From Pseudoalteromonas shioyasakiensis (lineage in GTDB: Bacteria > Pseudomonadota > Gammaproteobacteria > Enterobacterales > Alteromonadaceae), in the NCBI GenBank assembly GCA_013391845.1, contig CP058414.1:3272501-3336500 (forward strand): DNA of 64,000 bases. Direction: 5' to 3'. Below, piece after piece: positions 8,597 through 18,307 of this stretch. Both the position numbers and the translations under genes were made by a program. The stretch's first letter is position 1; every line of letters starts with the position of its first letter. The notes under the pieces were generated by a model. It saw nothing but the letters and a program-made list of their open reading frames with translations. It was not told the DNA's origin and made no database searches.

Positions 8597-11077
8597 ATGG
8601 CTGAAGACATTCTGCTTAAATATGAAAGCCTAGTTGATGAACTAAAGGCACATTTAGGCACTCCCCAGTTCGATAAACTGTTTAAATCAAAGACAGCTAG
8701 CTTAACAAAGCCAGAGCAGTTTCTGATCAAAATGGAAATGTCGCGCTTATCTCAGCCTGTAGCTCGCTTTATTGATTTACGTGGTCAAGTAACCGGCCAA
8801 GTGAAACCTTACGAATATGACGGCAAGCAACACTTTATGGACGATACCGCCATTGAAGTGTTTGAAGATGCCATAAAACGCCACGGTGGTTACACGCTTG
8901 CCGTTTACGAAGCGGTGATGAACACTGAAAATAATCACCGAGTAATGCAAAAAAAGGCTGCAGAACAAGCTTTAACCGACGATAGTACAGCTGCAGAGCA
9001 GCCAGCCAAGGTCATTAAATTTGCATCTTACGAGAGTCGCCGCGAAGAGCGGATGAACTATTCAATTAAAATCACCGTTGAGCTTGATAAAGACCGCAAA
9101 GTTGCTGCATCAACCTCAGATATTTCTTTAAGCGGTGCCAAAATTAAGCTGGGGCCTCGTTACTCAGTTAAAAAAGGTCAATTAATTGGTTTACGTCTGG
9201 TTGGCCTAGAGCAAGACTTCGAACTGGGCCTAAAAAACGGTATTCAATACGAAGTGGTTGCGGTAGAAAAGGTCTCTCGTGAATACAATCATGTACGCTT
9301 AAAACGCACCTTTATTGAGAATAATGAAAAATTTGATGAGTTTTTAGAAAGCTTTATCCACGGCAACAAACGCCGCTATAAAGTTAATTTAGACAATACG
9401 CTAGATGCTGTTGTCTCTAAAGGCTACGAGCAATACTATATTCCACGCGTTACCTCGTTTTATGCTTTTTTAAGCTTACAAGGCGACAAACTTTACCCTA
9501 GCCTTGCATTAACCACTGAGAATAATATTTTTATTCAGCGCTATTTTTGTGATGAACGTAAGTTGTCATGTTTATACAGTATTATTAATCAGCAGCGTTT
9601 GGGTCACTTACTTAGCTCACCTGATGCAGTAAAAGAAGAATACCTTTATACTTTCACGCATACGGCTGCGGGCAAAATTTATTATTATTCCGCTACAAAA
9701 ACTGAGCTTGAAAGCCAACCACACCTAAGAGATTTATTCCTCGGGTTTGGCAGCCAAAAAGACAGCTGGCAGTGCTTTAAGCTACAGTTGATGCCAAGCC
9801 ATCCGGAAGACTCTTACATTCCATTGTCACTGCCAAGCAGTGCTGGCAAAAATATCGAAAAACTAAATAAACCACCTACACCACGAGTGCAGGGGTTGAT
9901 CAAAGATGTTAAATATCTACTAATTTTAACTTCGGTTGGTACAAAGTTTGAACAACGAACATATCAACAACTTGATTACAGTAAAGATGCAGTAAACCAG
10001 CTCAAGCTTTTCGGTCACAGTAAGCACAAAACGCCCCCTCATTTAGAGCCTGTGGCGCTCGAATATGTAAACCTTAGAGCTCATAAACGCTACTTATACA
10101 AAACAGCTGTCAGCATTGAACACCATGAGCAAACTATTACAGGGCATACCCGAGACTTATCAGTGATGGGATTGCAAATTGAATGCGACCAACCAGTTGA
10201 GTTCAAAAAAGGCGATATCATTAAGTTAAACTTGCCTGATTTGCAAAAAATTACCAAAAAGCATGATTTGACGAATCTTGCCTATGAAGTGATGGCTGTG
10301 AGTAAATCACTGACAACAGTAAACTTAAAAGTCCATCGGATTGGTGACCTACCACATATGGCAATTAAGTTTTTCACTGTTTTAATCGATAACAACAAAG
10401 ACAAATTACGTGTCTGCGAAGAAACGCCTAAGATTCCGGGGTTATCGACCGCACTCAGAAACATGGTGACCAAAAGTGTATGCCAATTTCCGTTTTATTT
10501 ACATAAAGAAGCAGCTCACTTTAAAGCTGGCGCAATTGGTCAAGGTTTATATCCAAGCCCACTACATGTGTTACTGCAAAACTTTGCGTTATTAAATGAG
10601 ACGACCAGCATCGATGGTTTCTTATCGACGGATCAAATTACAGAGGTGATCACCCCGTTAATAAAAGATCGTAGTCGCCAAGATCCGCCATTACCATTTA
10701 CTTTATTTTTACGCTTTGATCCGCGCCAAGCCGAAATTAGCGATGCAATTACTAGTCGCTGTATCAGTGAAGATGACTACAAACCACAAACATTATTTGT
10801 GAAAAAAGCGCTGAAAAACGATTTAGTATTTGTGTTTCGTTTATATGTTTCACGTACTGGTCGACCTGATATTGATTACTTAGCGAATGAGCTTAAATAT
10901 ATTAGTCAGTACGCATTGCACAAAGCAAAAGATTTAGAAGAAGCGCTGTGGGCAGTAGCCGGTGTAGGTGATTTAATTGATATAACCGAAGAAGCGCTTA
11001 CCCATTTTGATATTGACCAAAAGCTGATCACGGAAATGAGTAAACGCAAAGCGACTTGGTTAAAGCGAGTAATCTAA
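8597..11077 (+). CDS. Large protein with two PilZ domains
   Basis: An 826-residue cytoplasmic protein. Two PilZ c-di-GMP-binding signatures are visible. The first is R148-xxx-R152 followed by DISLSG at 175-180. The second is R494-xxx-R498 followed by DLSVMG at 520-525. Both keep all the RxxxR and D/NxSxxG residues, so both could bind c-di-GMP. The segments before, between and after (about 250-490 and 600-826) resemble no domain I can name. Such proteins are common beside serB/radA in Alteromonadales and Vibrionales. Its last 18 bp overlap the end of convergent serB. Likely a c-di-GMP effector; the output is unknown. Confidence 0.85.
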   Translation: MAEDILLKYESLVDELKAHLGTPQFDKLFKSKTASLTKPEQFLIKMEMSRLSQPVARFIDLRGQVTGQVKPYEYDGKQHFMDDTAIEVFEDAIKRHGGYTLAVYEAVMNTENNHRVMQKKAAEQALTDDSTAAEQPAKVIKFASYESRREERMNYSIKITVELDKDRKVAASTSDISLSGAKIKLGPRYSVKKGQLIGLRLVGLEQDFELGLKNGIQYEVVAVEKVSREYNHVRLKRTFIENNEKFDEFLESFIHGNKRRYKVNLDNTLDAVVSKGYEQYYIPRVTSFYAFLSLQGDKLYPSLALTTENNIFIQRYFCDERKLSCLYSIINQQRLGHLLSSPDAVKEEYLYTFTHTAAGKIYYYSATKTELESQPHLRDLFLGFGSQKDSWQCFKLQLMPSHPEDSYIPLSLPSSAGKNIEKLNKPPTPRVQGLIKDVKYLLILTSVGTKFEQRTYQQLDYSKDAVNQLKLFGHSKHKTPPHLEPVALEYVNLRAHKRYLYKTAVSIEHHEQTITGHTRDLSVMGLQIECDQPVEFKKGDIIKLNLPDLQKITKKHDLTNLAYEVMAVSKSLTTVNLKVHRIGDLPHMAIKFFTVLIDNNKDKLRVCEETPKIPGLSTALRNMVTKSVCQFPFYLHKEAAHFKAGAIGQGLYPSPLHVLLQNFALLNETTSIDGFLSTDQITEVITPLIKDRSRQDPPLPFTLFLRFDPRQAEISDAITSRCISEDDYKPQTLFVKKALKNDLVFVFRLYVSRTGRPDIDYLANELKYISQYALHKAKDLEEALWAVAGVGDLIDITEEALTHFDIDQKLITEMSKRKATWLKRVI

Positions 11078-12079
11078 CGGTAGAGAGAGTAAGTAAGCAA
11101 CTTGCAGTAATGAACCTTCATTAATTGCAGTTTGTGCTTGCTCAACTACTTTAGGTTTACCATGCACAGCAACGCCAAGCCCTGCCGCAGCCATCATTTT
11201 CAAATCGTTAGCACCATCACCCATGGCAACTGTTTGACGATTATTTAAAGTCAGCTTTTGTTCGATTCGTTTAAGTACACGAGCCTTTTCTTCAGCATCA
11301 ACAATAGTGCCAATGACTTTACCCGTTAAGCGATTATCTTTGAATTCAAGAGTATTGGCATGCACCTCATCTAAACCAAGCAGTGACTGCACTTGCTCTG
11401 CAAAAGGCACAAAGCCACCCGATGCGATTGCTAAATGCCAGTTATGCCCTTTTAGGTATTGGCATAATTCACTCACGCCCGGCATAAGCGGTAAACGCGC
11501 TTTTAGGCCCTCAATTAAGTCTACATCAATACCTTCCAGTTTAGCTACGCGCTGTTTTAAACTTTGCGTAAAGTCTAATTGACCGGCCATTGCTTGCGCG
11601 GTGACAGCGGCAACTTCGTCATACACATCAGCAAGACGCGCGATTTCGTCGATACACTCAATAGTAATAGCTGTTGAGTCCATATCCATCAACAATAAGC
11701 CTGGTTCATTCACCGTGGGTGGATTCGTTAATTGCACCAGTTGAATACCTAACTGTTTGGCAAACTCAACTAATACGAGTGGGCTCAGTAAAATTGTAGC
11801 ATCGCTATGAAAGCTCCATGCCACAGGTATATCTGTAATTGGTTGATAACAACAAAGCGATAAATTACTTAACCCATGTGACGCTAAAAAATCACTAATA
11901 GTAAGCAGTTTCTCTGCATTAAGCTCATTACCAAAGGCAACACTAAACACACCTTGGTTTGCTTTTGGCGTAAAGTCTGTTGTAATAAGGTGTTTGTTTT
12001 CAATTTTATACCAACAATTTAGACTGATTTGTTCTGCTAAATTTGCTGAAGGTGTAGCAGCTAAGCTAAGCTGTGACAT
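11060..12079 (-). CDS. serB: Phosphoserine phosphatase SerB
   Basis: Last step of L-serine synthesis: hydrolysis of O-phosphoserine. The 339-residue HAD-superfamily protein has an N-terminal ACT-like region of about 120 residues. Motif I is DMDSTAI, motif II lies in IASGGF, and motif III/IV is GDGANDL. The length fits gammaproteobacterial SerB (E. coli 322). It is divergent from ytjB, the same arrangement as in E. coli. The 3' end overlaps the convergent PilZ gene by 18 bp. Confidence 0.96.
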   Translation of the reverse strand: MSQLSLAATPSANLAEQISLNCWYKIENKHLITTDFTPKANQGVFSVAFGNELNAEKLLTISDFLASHGLSNLSLCCYQPITDIPVAWSFHSDATILLSPLVLVEFAKQLGIQLVQLTNPPTVNEPGLLLMDMDSTAITIECIDEIARLADVYDEVAAVTAQAMAGQLDFTQSLKQRVAKLEGIDVDLIEGLKARLPLMPGVSELCQYLKGHNWHLAIASGGFVPFAEQVQSLLGLDEVHANTLEFKDNRLTGKVIGTIVDAEEKARVLKRIEQKLTLNNRQTVAMGDGANDLKMMAAAGLGVAVHGKPKVVEQAQTAINEGSLLQVAYLLSLPLDYSL

Positions 12080-12204
12080 AGTGGCTCCACATTAGACTTA
12101 TGTCTGTCCTTGGTCGTGCATTTGGTACTCGCACTCAAGGGGCTGTTAAAGTTATCATGTTGTACCATCAAAATTAAAAGCTGTCAGTAACGTATACGGT
12201 GACT

Positions 12205-12825
12205 ATGAAAAATAACCAACTTAAAATTCCCTTTTCAGCCACTTATCGCCAGCGCTTTGTGCGCTTGAGTTTGGCTACAGCCTGCTTTGTGCTGTTAAGT
12301 TGGGTTGCCATGAATAGTAGCTTCCAAAGTCACCAATTACTTTACGATAGTGCTGATAGCACAGCAATAAGCTTAACCAAGTTTATGGCATTAAATGCAA
12401 AGACCCCACTGCAAGAGAAAAACAAACCAGAGTTAAATGAACTATGTAATCATATTGCTGAAGATGAGTATGTGTTAGCGGCAACGATTTACGATCAGCA
12501 GGGTATTCAAATTGCGGCCAGCGATAATTGGCAAAGCCACCACACTTTTGGTTTATTACCCGATTCAACGCCGGGTATCAGCAAGCTTAAAACCCCATTT
12601 GTTGAGCCGGTGATAAGTGATGATGAAAGACCTATTGGTTTTGTATCAATTACCTATTTAACACAGGCTTCCATTGCGACCAGCCACAGTAGTTTTCATG
12701 ATTTAGGTCGCCAAGTGTTATTAATGTTAGTGATCACCTGTATTTTTACTTGGCAGCTAGGTCGCGGGTTAAAACTCTGGCAAATCAACCGTTACATCAA
12801 AAAAAGCGCAGAGCAAGAATCGTAA
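12205..12825 (+). CDS. ytjB: YtjB/Smp family membrane protein
   Basis: A 206-residue inner-membrane protein. One membrane segment lies near residues 20-40 (LSLATACFVLLSWVAM) and a second near 173-190 (VLLMLVITCIFTW). A periplasmic domain of about 130 residues separates them (TIYDQQGIQIAASDNW, a PAS-like sensor pattern). E. coli Smp/YtjB has the same architecture and also lies divergent to serB. An in-frame GTG at 12199 is an alternative start. I prefer the ATG because ACGGTG sits at ribosome-binding-site distance before it. The function of the family is not established. The last 34 bp overlap the convergent TatD-family gene. Confidence 0.82.
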   Translation: MKNNQLKIPFSATYRQRFVRLSLATACFVLLSWVAMNSSFQSHQLLYDSADSTAISLTKFMALNAKTPLQEKNKPELNELCNHIAEDEYVLAATIYDQQGIQIAASDNWQSHHTFGLLPDSTPGISKLKTPFVEPVISDDERPIGFVSITYLTQASIATSHSSFHDLGRQVLLMLVITCIFTWQLGRGLKLWQINRYIKKSAEQES

Positions 12826-13565
12826 AGTTCAGCAGCGAGTTGCTGCTGTGCATCACCTGTCACACCTTTGAGCTCACATAAATGAGCGAATACGTTGCGC
12901 ACTTTAAGTGGCGTATTAACCTGCCCTTGAAAGCCTGCCAGCGGCATTGACGGCGAGTCGGTTTCTAACACTAAATGTTGTGGTTCAATTGCGCTTATAA
13001 CTTTACGAGTTTTAGCAGCACGCGGATAACTGATAACGCCCCCCACTCCGAGCTTAAAATTTTGTTTTATATAACTTTGAGCTTGTTGTTCAGAGCCTGA
13101 GAAAGCATGGATAACACCACCAAACTTTGGCTTGCAGCGCTTAAATGAGCGAGCAATTAAATCATGGCTTTGTCTGTGATGCACAATCAGTGGTAGAGCG
13201 AGTTGATTGGCAAGCTCTATTTGCCCTTCAAAAAGCCATGTTTGTTTATCGAGGTTGTCGATACTGCGATCAAGTCCGCACTCGCCGATGGCAATAAACT
13301 GCCCTGAATGGGTTTTCGCTAATTGCTCCAGTTCAGCGAGATGATGAGTTTGGTGATCAGATAAAAAATAAGGATGTAAGCCTAAAGCAATTGAGATACT
13401 AGGCTCTGATTTAGCAAAAGAGAATAGTTTTGTAGATTGTACCAAGCTCACACCCGGCACAATAAAATGTTCGATCCCTACTTGCTTGCACTCTTTGATG
13501 AGCTCTGAACGAGTCTCATCAAACTCACTAAAATCAAGATGGCAGTGAGAATCGATGAAGTGCAT
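12792..13565 (-). CDS. TatD-family metal-dependent hydrolase (YjjV-like)
   Basis: A 257-residue amidohydrolase-fold protein with the N-terminal metal motif DSHCHLD. Further metal ligands appear in GECGLD, VHHRQS, IHAFSGS and ETDSP. Family members are metal-dependent nucleases or phosphoesterases. Among the three E. coli paralogues (TatD, YcfH, YjjV), the sequence style and chromosomal neighbourhood near serB suggest YjjV, but this is an inference. It starts one base after the pdxH stop on the same strand, so the two genes probably share a transcript. Confidence 0.88.
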   Translation of the reverse strand: MHFIDSHCHLDFSEFDETRSELIKECKQVGIEHFIVPGVSLVQSTKLFSFAKSEPSISIALGLHPYFLSDHQTHHLAELEQLAKTHSGQFIAIGECGLDRSIDNLDKQTWLFEGQIELANQLALPLIVHHRQSHDLIARSFKRCKPKFGGVIHAFSGSEQQAQSYIKQNFKLGVGGVISYPRAAKTRKVISAIEPQHLVLETDSPSMPLAGFQGQVNTPLKVRNVFAHLCELKGVTGDAQQQLAAELYDSCSALFLM

Positions 13566-14204
13566 TTACGGATTTAAACGACCAAACAGCCAACTGCCAT
13601 CGGCATGGCGTTGATACATAAACCGGTCATGTAAGCGGTGTGCACCACCTTGCCAAAACTCAATTTTAGTAGGCTCAACGCAATAGCCCCCCCAAAAATC
13701 AGGCAATGGAATTTCACCATCAGAAAACTTTTGCTTCATTTTCGCAAATGTTTCCATTAATACCTTACGTGATGACACTGGACGGCTTTGCTGAGATGCC
13801 CAAGCTGCTAATTGGCTTTCTTTTGGACGCGATAAAAAGTACTTAGCCACAGCGGTTGTTGGTAATGGTTTTGCCTCACCATACACAATGACTTGTCGCT
13901 CCATATGATGCCAAGGAAAGTGCAAGGAAATTTTGTTATTACCTTTAAGTTCTTGCGCCTTGCGCGAGCCAGTATTAGTAAAAAACACAAAGCCATTTTC
14001 ATCAAGATGCTTTAACAGCACGATACGCTGTGAAGGTTGGCCATGTTCATCAACCGTAGCAACCACCATCGCCGTAGGATCAGGTAAGTTAGTTGCAACA
14101 GCTTGTTCTAGCCATTTTTCAAACTGCTTAATTGGAGACGCATCAAGCATGTCTTCAGATAAACCATCCTGTAAATATTCACGGCGAATATCTTCAAGTT
14201 TCAT
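13566..14204 (-). CDS. pdxH: Pyridoxamine 5'-phosphate oxidase PdxH
   Basis: FMN-dependent oxidation of pyridoxine or pyridoxamine 5'-phosphate to pyridoxal 5'-phosphate. The 212-residue protein has the family length. Landmarks are the N-terminal [11 protein letters not shown], the FMN-binding [18 protein letters not shown] region, [10 protein letters not shown], and the C-terminal signature [12 protein letters not shown]. The C-terminus ends GRLNP where many homologues have RLAP or RLSP. A GAGGGAAT ribosome-binding site precedes the start. Upstream lies the repeat block described separately. Confidence 0.96.
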   Translation of the reverse strand: MKLEDIRREYLQDGLSEDMLDASPIKQFEKWLEQAVATNLPDPTAMVVATVDEHGQPSQRIVLLKHLDENGFVFFTNTGSRKAQELKGNNKISLHFPWHHMERQVIVYGEAKPLPTTAVAKYFLSRPKESQLAAWASQQSRPVSSRKVLMETFAKMKQKFSDGEIPLPDFWGGYCVEPTKIEFWQGGAHRLHDRFMYQRHADGSWLFGRLNP

Positions 14205-14260
14205 AAAATTCCCTCTACGCTATCGGCTAAAGATTAATCAAGGTTATTGAGCTATCAATT

Positions 14261-14293
14261 TTGTTGGGTTTCGCTACGCTCTACCCAACCTAC
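14261..14293. repeat. Palindromic interspersed element, copy 1
   Basis: GTTGGGT (14263-14269) and ACCCAAC (14283-14289) form a 7-bp stem around a 13-base loop TTCGCTACGCTCT. A nearly identical copy lies 117 bp downstream. The pattern is REP-like: a short stem-loop in a noncoding gap, repeated. Confidence 0.8.
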
Positions 14294-14297
14294 GAAG

Positions 14298-14332
14298 CTA
14301 GGTTCTAGGTTCTAGGTTCTAGGTTCTAGGTT
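14298..14332. repeat. Tandem 7-bp repeat, five copies of CTAGGTT
   Basis: Five perfect head-to-tail copies of CTAGGTT, followed by CTAC. The flanking bases 14347-14368 contain further CTAG-rich fragments (CCTAGCGCCTAGAGTCTAGGG) that look like decayed copies. Noncoding in all frames. Confidence 0.85.
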
Positions 14333-14378
14333 CTACAAGCTACTCCCCTAGCGCCTAGAGTCTAGGGCCTGCTATTTA

Positions 14379-14410
14379 TGTTGGGTTTCGCTGCGCTCTA
14401 CCCAACCTAC
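14379..14410. repeat. Palindromic interspersed element, copy 2
   Basis: Same as the copy at 14261-14293 except for one loop base (TTCGCTGCGCTCT). Stem GTTGGGT 14380-14386 pairs with ACCCAAC 14400-14406. Confidence 0.8.
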
Positions 14411-14414
14411 AAAG

Positions 14415-14480
14415 CTATGAGTTCTTAAACGTTCTGCAAGTGTAGGAGTGCTTTCAAAGCGAACTACACCAAGCAGAGTT
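14415..14480. repeat. Short form of a duplicated intergenic element
   Basis: The left arm at 14415-14452 (CTATGAGTTCTTAAAC...GGAGTGCT) matches 14527-14564 at 36 of 38 bases. The right arm at 14456-14479 (AAAGCGAACTACAC...) matches 14647-14670 at 22 of 24 bases. Here the two arms are almost adjacent, giving a 66-bp element. Confidence 0.75.
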
Positions 14481-14526
14481 CACCTAAGTAGTTTAGCCTA
14501 AGACAAGGCGGAAAACCGACTTATCC

Positions 14527-14670
14527 CTATGAGTTCTTAAACTTTCTGCAAGTGAAGGAGTGCTAGCAAGGCAATGAGTTTATTTATGCCAAGGAGCATA
14601 CGTGTTTTGTATGTGACTTAGGCTAAATAAACTCATTAACGCAGCTAAAGCGAACTACACGAAGCAGATT
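14527..14670. repeat. Long form of the duplicated element with an internal stem-loop insert
   Basis: The same left and right arms as the 66-bp element, but separated by about 80 bp. The insert holds a long inverted repeat: AATGAGTTTATTTA (14573-14586) pairs with TAAATAAACTCATT (14624-14637). A smaller inner hairpin CATAC/GTATG lies at 14597-14613. The right arm runs into the argS stop codon at 14669-14671. This looks like the full element, with the 66-bp copy an internally deleted or uninserted form. Confidence 0.75.
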
Positions 14671-16411
14671 ACATTTGCTCCATGACTTCGATACCTAAAA
14701 GATCCAATCCTGATTTCAGGGTCTTCGCAACCAAATTACATAACACTAAACGGCTGTCACGTACATTTGGCTCTACGCCTTCTTTTAGGACTGGGCACGC
14801 CTCATAGAACGTCATGTATAGGCTTGCTAGTTCATATAGGTATCCACATAATACGTGCGGTGTTGCTTCGCTGATCATTAGATCAAGTACTTCTTCTAAT
14901 TGTAGAAGTTTAAGAGCGAGTGCTTTTTCTTGTGGCTCGTTGATTGCAACGTCTGCTGTTAATGACGCAGCATCAATACCTGATTTACGGAAGATACTGC
15001 GAACGCGGGTGTATGCGTATTGAAGATAAGGCGCTGTAGCACCTTCAAAGCTCAGCATACTATCCCAGTTGAAGATATAGTCGCTAGTGCGGTGTTTAGA
15101 AAGATCCGCATATTTCACTGCGCCAATACCGACTTTACGGGCTATTTCGCTACGCTCTTCGTCGCTTAAGTCTGACTCACGCTCAGCAAGTTTAGCTGCA
15201 GCACGAGTGATTGACTCTTCTAGCAAGTCTGCAAGTTTAACTGTACCGCCAGTACGAGTTTTGAATGGCTTACCGTCGGCCCCCATCATGGTACCAAATG
15301 GGCAGAATTCATAACTTGTTTCATCACGTAATAAACCAGCTTTACGTGCTGTTAGCTCAACTTGATTGAAGTGCAAGCTTTGACGCGCATCAACGAAGAT
15401 TAGGATACGATCCGCACCCAGTTTGTTTGAACGGTAATCACAGGCTGCTAGGTCAGTTGTGGCATATAAGAAACCACCACCTGATTTCTGTACGATAAAT
15501 ACTGAAGGCTCACCGTCTTTATTAGCAAGCTCATCTAAGAACACCACTTGTGCACCATTAGATTCAACCGCAATTTCTTTGCCTTTTAATAGCGCAATAA
15601 TGTTTGCAAGTTCACTGTTATAAGCACTTTCAGCCATGATGTCATCGGATGTAAGCGTTACGTTTAGACGCTTATAAACTTCTTCAGAATGCTTCACAGA
15701 AGTCGCAATGAATAGCTTCCATAGTTTTTCACAGTGTGCGTCGCCACCTTGTAATTTAACAACGTAATCACGCGCTTTATCAGCAAAACCTTCTTCATCA
15801 TCAAAGCGTTTTTTCGCATCACGATAGAAGGTCTCTAAATCAGCTAGTGCAACTTTGTCTAGATCAACACCTTGGTTGATTTGATCTTCTAAGTGCGCGA
15901 TTAGCATACCAAACTGAGTACCCCAGTCACCCATGTGGTTTTGACGGATAACTTCATCGCCACGGAACTCAAGGGCACGAACAACCGCATCACCAATGAT
16001 AGTCGAACGTAAATGACCTACATGCATTTCTTTAGCAAGGTTAGGTGATGAGTAATCAACAACCACTTTTTGCGCCGTTGCATGCGGTGCAACAGCCAGC
16101 TTTTCATCTTCATTTGCCGCTTTTAAGCTAGCTGATAAAAACGCAGGCTTTAAGTGAATATTGATAAAACCAGGGCCTGCAATTTCAGTTTTTTCTGCGA
16201 TATCAGCAAGATCTAGGTTATCGATAATTTTTTGTGCTAGCTCACGCGGGTTCGATTTTAGTTTTTTTGCAGCCCCCATCGCGCCATTGATTTGGTAATC
16301 ACCAAATTGCGGGCGTGTGCTTTGCGTTACCGCTGGGTTTGTGTCTTCTGGTAACCCTGCTGCAACCATCGCAGCAATTGCTTTTTCGATTAAAAGAGTA
16401 CGAATATTCAT
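14669..16411 (-). CDS. argS: Arginine--tRNA ligase ArgS
   Basis: Charges tRNA(Arg). The 580-residue class I synthetase has an N-terminal tRNA D-loop-recognition domain (about 1-110). The HIGH-type motif MHVGHLRS follows in [15 protein letters not shown]-terminal helical DALR anticodon-binding domain ends in GIEVMEQM. As in many ArgS enzymes the KMSKS loop is degenerate. A good AAAGG ribosome-binding site precedes the start. It shares direction with prfC upstream; a GC-rich hairpin lies between them. Confidence 0.97.
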   Translation of the reverse strand: MNIRTLLIEKAIAAMVAAGLPEDTNPAVTQSTRPQFGDYQINGAMGAAKKLKSNPRELAQKIIDNLDLADIAEKTEIAGPGFINIHLKPAFLSASLKAANEDEKLAVAPHATAQKVVVDYSSPNLAKEMHVGHLRSTIIGDAVVRALEFRGDEVIRQNHMGDWGTQFGMLIAHLEDQINQGVDLDKVALADLETFYRDAKKRFDDEEGFADKARDYVVKLQGGDAHCEKLWKLFIATSVKHSEEVYKRLNVTLTSDDIMAESAYNSELANIIALLKGKEIAVESNGAQVVFLDELANKDGEPSVFIVQKSGGGFLYATTDLAACDYRSNKLGADRILIFVDARQSLHFNQVELTARKAGLLRDETSYEFCPFGTMMGADGKPFKTRTGGTVKLADLLEESITRAAAKLAERESDLSDEERSEIARKVGIGAVKYADLSKHRTSDYIFNWDSMLSFEGATAPYLQYAYTRVRSIFRKSGIDAASLTADVAINEPQEKALALKLLQLEEVLDLMISEATPHVLCGYLYELASLYMTFYEACPVLKEGVEPNVRDSRLVLCNLVAKTLKSGLDLLGIEVMEQM

Positions 16412-16429
16412 TGTAATTTTTACCTTTAT

Positions 16430-16446
16430 GGCCCGTAGTACGGGCC
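16430..16446 (-). other. GC-rich hairpin between prfC and argS
   Basis: GGCCCG (16430-16435) and CGGGCC (16441-16446) pair around TAGTA; the palindrome extends inward as GTA/TAC. There is no T run on either side, so it is probably an mRNA processing or stability hairpin rather than an intrinsic terminator. Confidence 0.5.
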
Positions 16447-16472
16447 CTTAAATTTGAAGCAGTCTTAGCGTA

Positions 16473-18056
16473 TTAGTTTTCGCGCGTGTGGTTAAACTTG
16501 ATATCTGGATAGCGTTCCATCGACAAGTTTAGGTTTACACGGCTTGGCGCGATATAAGTAAGGTTATCGCCACCATCAAGCGCTAAGTTGCTTTCGCACT
16601 TACGCTTAAACTCTTCAAGCTTTTTGTTATCGTCTGAGCTTACCCAACGTGCAGTATTAACACTGACACCTTCGTAAATCGCATCAACGTTGTATTCAGC
16701 TTTTAAGCGAGCAACAACCACATCAAACTGTAGTACACCTACCGCACCAACGATAAGGTCGTTATTTATAAGCGGTCTAAATACTTGCACAGCACCTTCT
16801 TCAGATAACTGAACTAAGCCTTTTAGCAATTGCTTTTGTTTTAATGGATCTTTTAAGCGAATACGGCGGAATAATTCTGGTGCGAAGTTAGGAATACCAC
16901 CAAACTTCATTTTTTCACCTTGCGTAAAAGTATCACCTATTTGAATTGTACCGTGGTTGTGTAAACCAATGATGTCACCCGCATAAGCATCTTGCGCTCG
17001 CTCACGGTCACCTGCCATGAAGGTTACCGCATCAGAAATACTCACTTGCTTACCAATACGCACATGGTTCATCTTCATACCTTGGCTGTATTTGCCCGAT
17101 ACAATTCGCATAAAGGCAATACGGTCACGGTGTTTAGGGTCCATGTTTGCTTGAATTTTAAATACGAAGCCAGAGAAGTTATCTTCAGTTGCAGCTACTT
17201 GGCGGTCTTCTGTTTCACGAGGTAGTGGCGCCGGAGCCCATTCAGTTAAGCCATCAAGAACATGGTCAACACCAAAGTTACCAAGTGCCGTACCAAAATA
17301 CACAGGCGATAGCTCACCCGCTAAGAACAGATCTAAATCAAATTCGTGTGATGCACCAATCACAAGCTCTAGCTCTTCACGAAGCTGCTCTGCAAGTTCG
17401 CTACCAATTGCATCATCAAGTTCTGGGTTATCTAAACCTTTAATAACACGTACTTCTTGAATCGTGTGACCTTGGCCTGTGCTATACAAAATCGTTTCTT
17501 CACGGTGAATGTGATACACACCTTTGAATTCTTTACCACACCCAATCGGCCAAGTAACAGGCGCACAGGCGATGTTAAGCTCAGTCTCAACTTCGTCTAA
17601 TAACTCCATTGGGTCACGAATATCACGGTCACACTTATTCATGAAAGTTACGATAGGTGTAGTACGTAAGCGTGTTACTTCCATTAATTTACGAGTACGA
17701 TCCTCAACACCTTTCGCCGCGTCGATTACCATTAGACACGAGTCAACCGCAGTCAATGTACGATAGGTATCTTCAGAGAAGTCTTCGTGTCCTGGAGTAT
17801 CAAGTAAGTTAACTAGACGCTCATTGTAAGGAAATTGCATAACAGACGTGGTTACCGAGATACCACGTTCTTTTTCCATTTCCATCCAGTCTGATTTTGC
17901 GTGCTGGTTTGAGCCACGACCCTTTACGGTACCCGCTTTTTGAATAGCTTGTCCGAATAACAGAACTTTTTCTGTAATGGTGGTTTTACCCGCATCCGGG
18001 TGCGAGATGATCGCAAAGGTGCGTCGTTTATTAATTTCGGTAGTTAAATTAGACAT
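16473..18056 (-). CDS. prfC: Peptide chain release factor 3 (RF3)
   Basis: Translational GTPase that recycles RF1/RF2 after termination. The 527-residue protein has G1 [10 protein letters not shown]2 GISVTTS, G3 DTPGHEDF, G4 NKCD and the RF3-type C-terminus ([14 protein letters not shown], later [10 protein letters not shown]). The final residues FNHTREN are also typical. The E. coli order rsmC-holD-rimI-yjjG-prfC is partly kept. Here a hybrid kinase gene sits between prfC and rimI, and no yjjG is present. Confidence 0.97.
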   Translation of the reverse strand: MSNLTTEINKRRTFAIISHPDAGKTTITEKVLLFGQAIQKAGTVKGRGSNQHAKSDWMEMEKERGISVTTSVMQFPYNERLVNLLDTPGHEDFSEDTYRTLTAVDSCLMVIDAAKGVEDRTRKLMEVTRLRTTPIVTFMNKCDRDIRDPMELLDEVETELNIACAPVTWPIGCGKEFKGVYHIHREETILYSTGQGHTIQEVRVIKGLDNPELDDAIGSELAEQLREELELVIGASHEFDLDLFLAGELSPVYFGTALGNFGVDHVLDGLTEWAPAPLPRETEDRQVAATEDNFSGFVFKIQANMDPKHRDRIAFMRIVSGKYSQGMKMNHVRIGKQVSISDAVTFMAGDRERAQDAYAGDIIGLHNHGTIQIGDTFTQGEKMKFGGIPNFAPELFRRIRLKDPLKQKQLLKGLVQLSEEGAVQVFRPLINNDLIVGAVGVLQFDVVVARLKAEYNVDAIYEGVSVNTARWVSSDDNKKLEEFKRKCESNLALDGGDNLTYIAPSRVNLNLSMERYPDIKFNHTREN

Positions 18057-18307
18057 GTAAGCTGCTTTTAGTCATAACAAAGCGCACTTGGCTGCCCTAT
18101 AAATTATAAAGCTCGGTGCGCACTGTAAAAATAAAATAGAATTGCCGACTATTATACCTTGTTTGTCTTAGCCAAAAAAGCAACGATTGTAAGTAATTAT
18201 TCACCATAGGCTGGGTATATGGGTTGTTCACTTTTTTGCTAAGCTTGTGTAATCAAGTTGTAACGCATACTATTGATAAATTGCACGGAGGGATATCAAT
18301 TTAGGTC

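Noticed and set aside
14298..14332. CRISPR-like array
   Set aside because: The repeat unit is 7 bp without spacers and there are no cas genes, so this is a simple tandem repeat.
16430..16446. Intrinsic terminator between prfC and argS
   Set aside because: The stem is strong but has no T run in either direction, so it is listed as a hairpin of unknown use.
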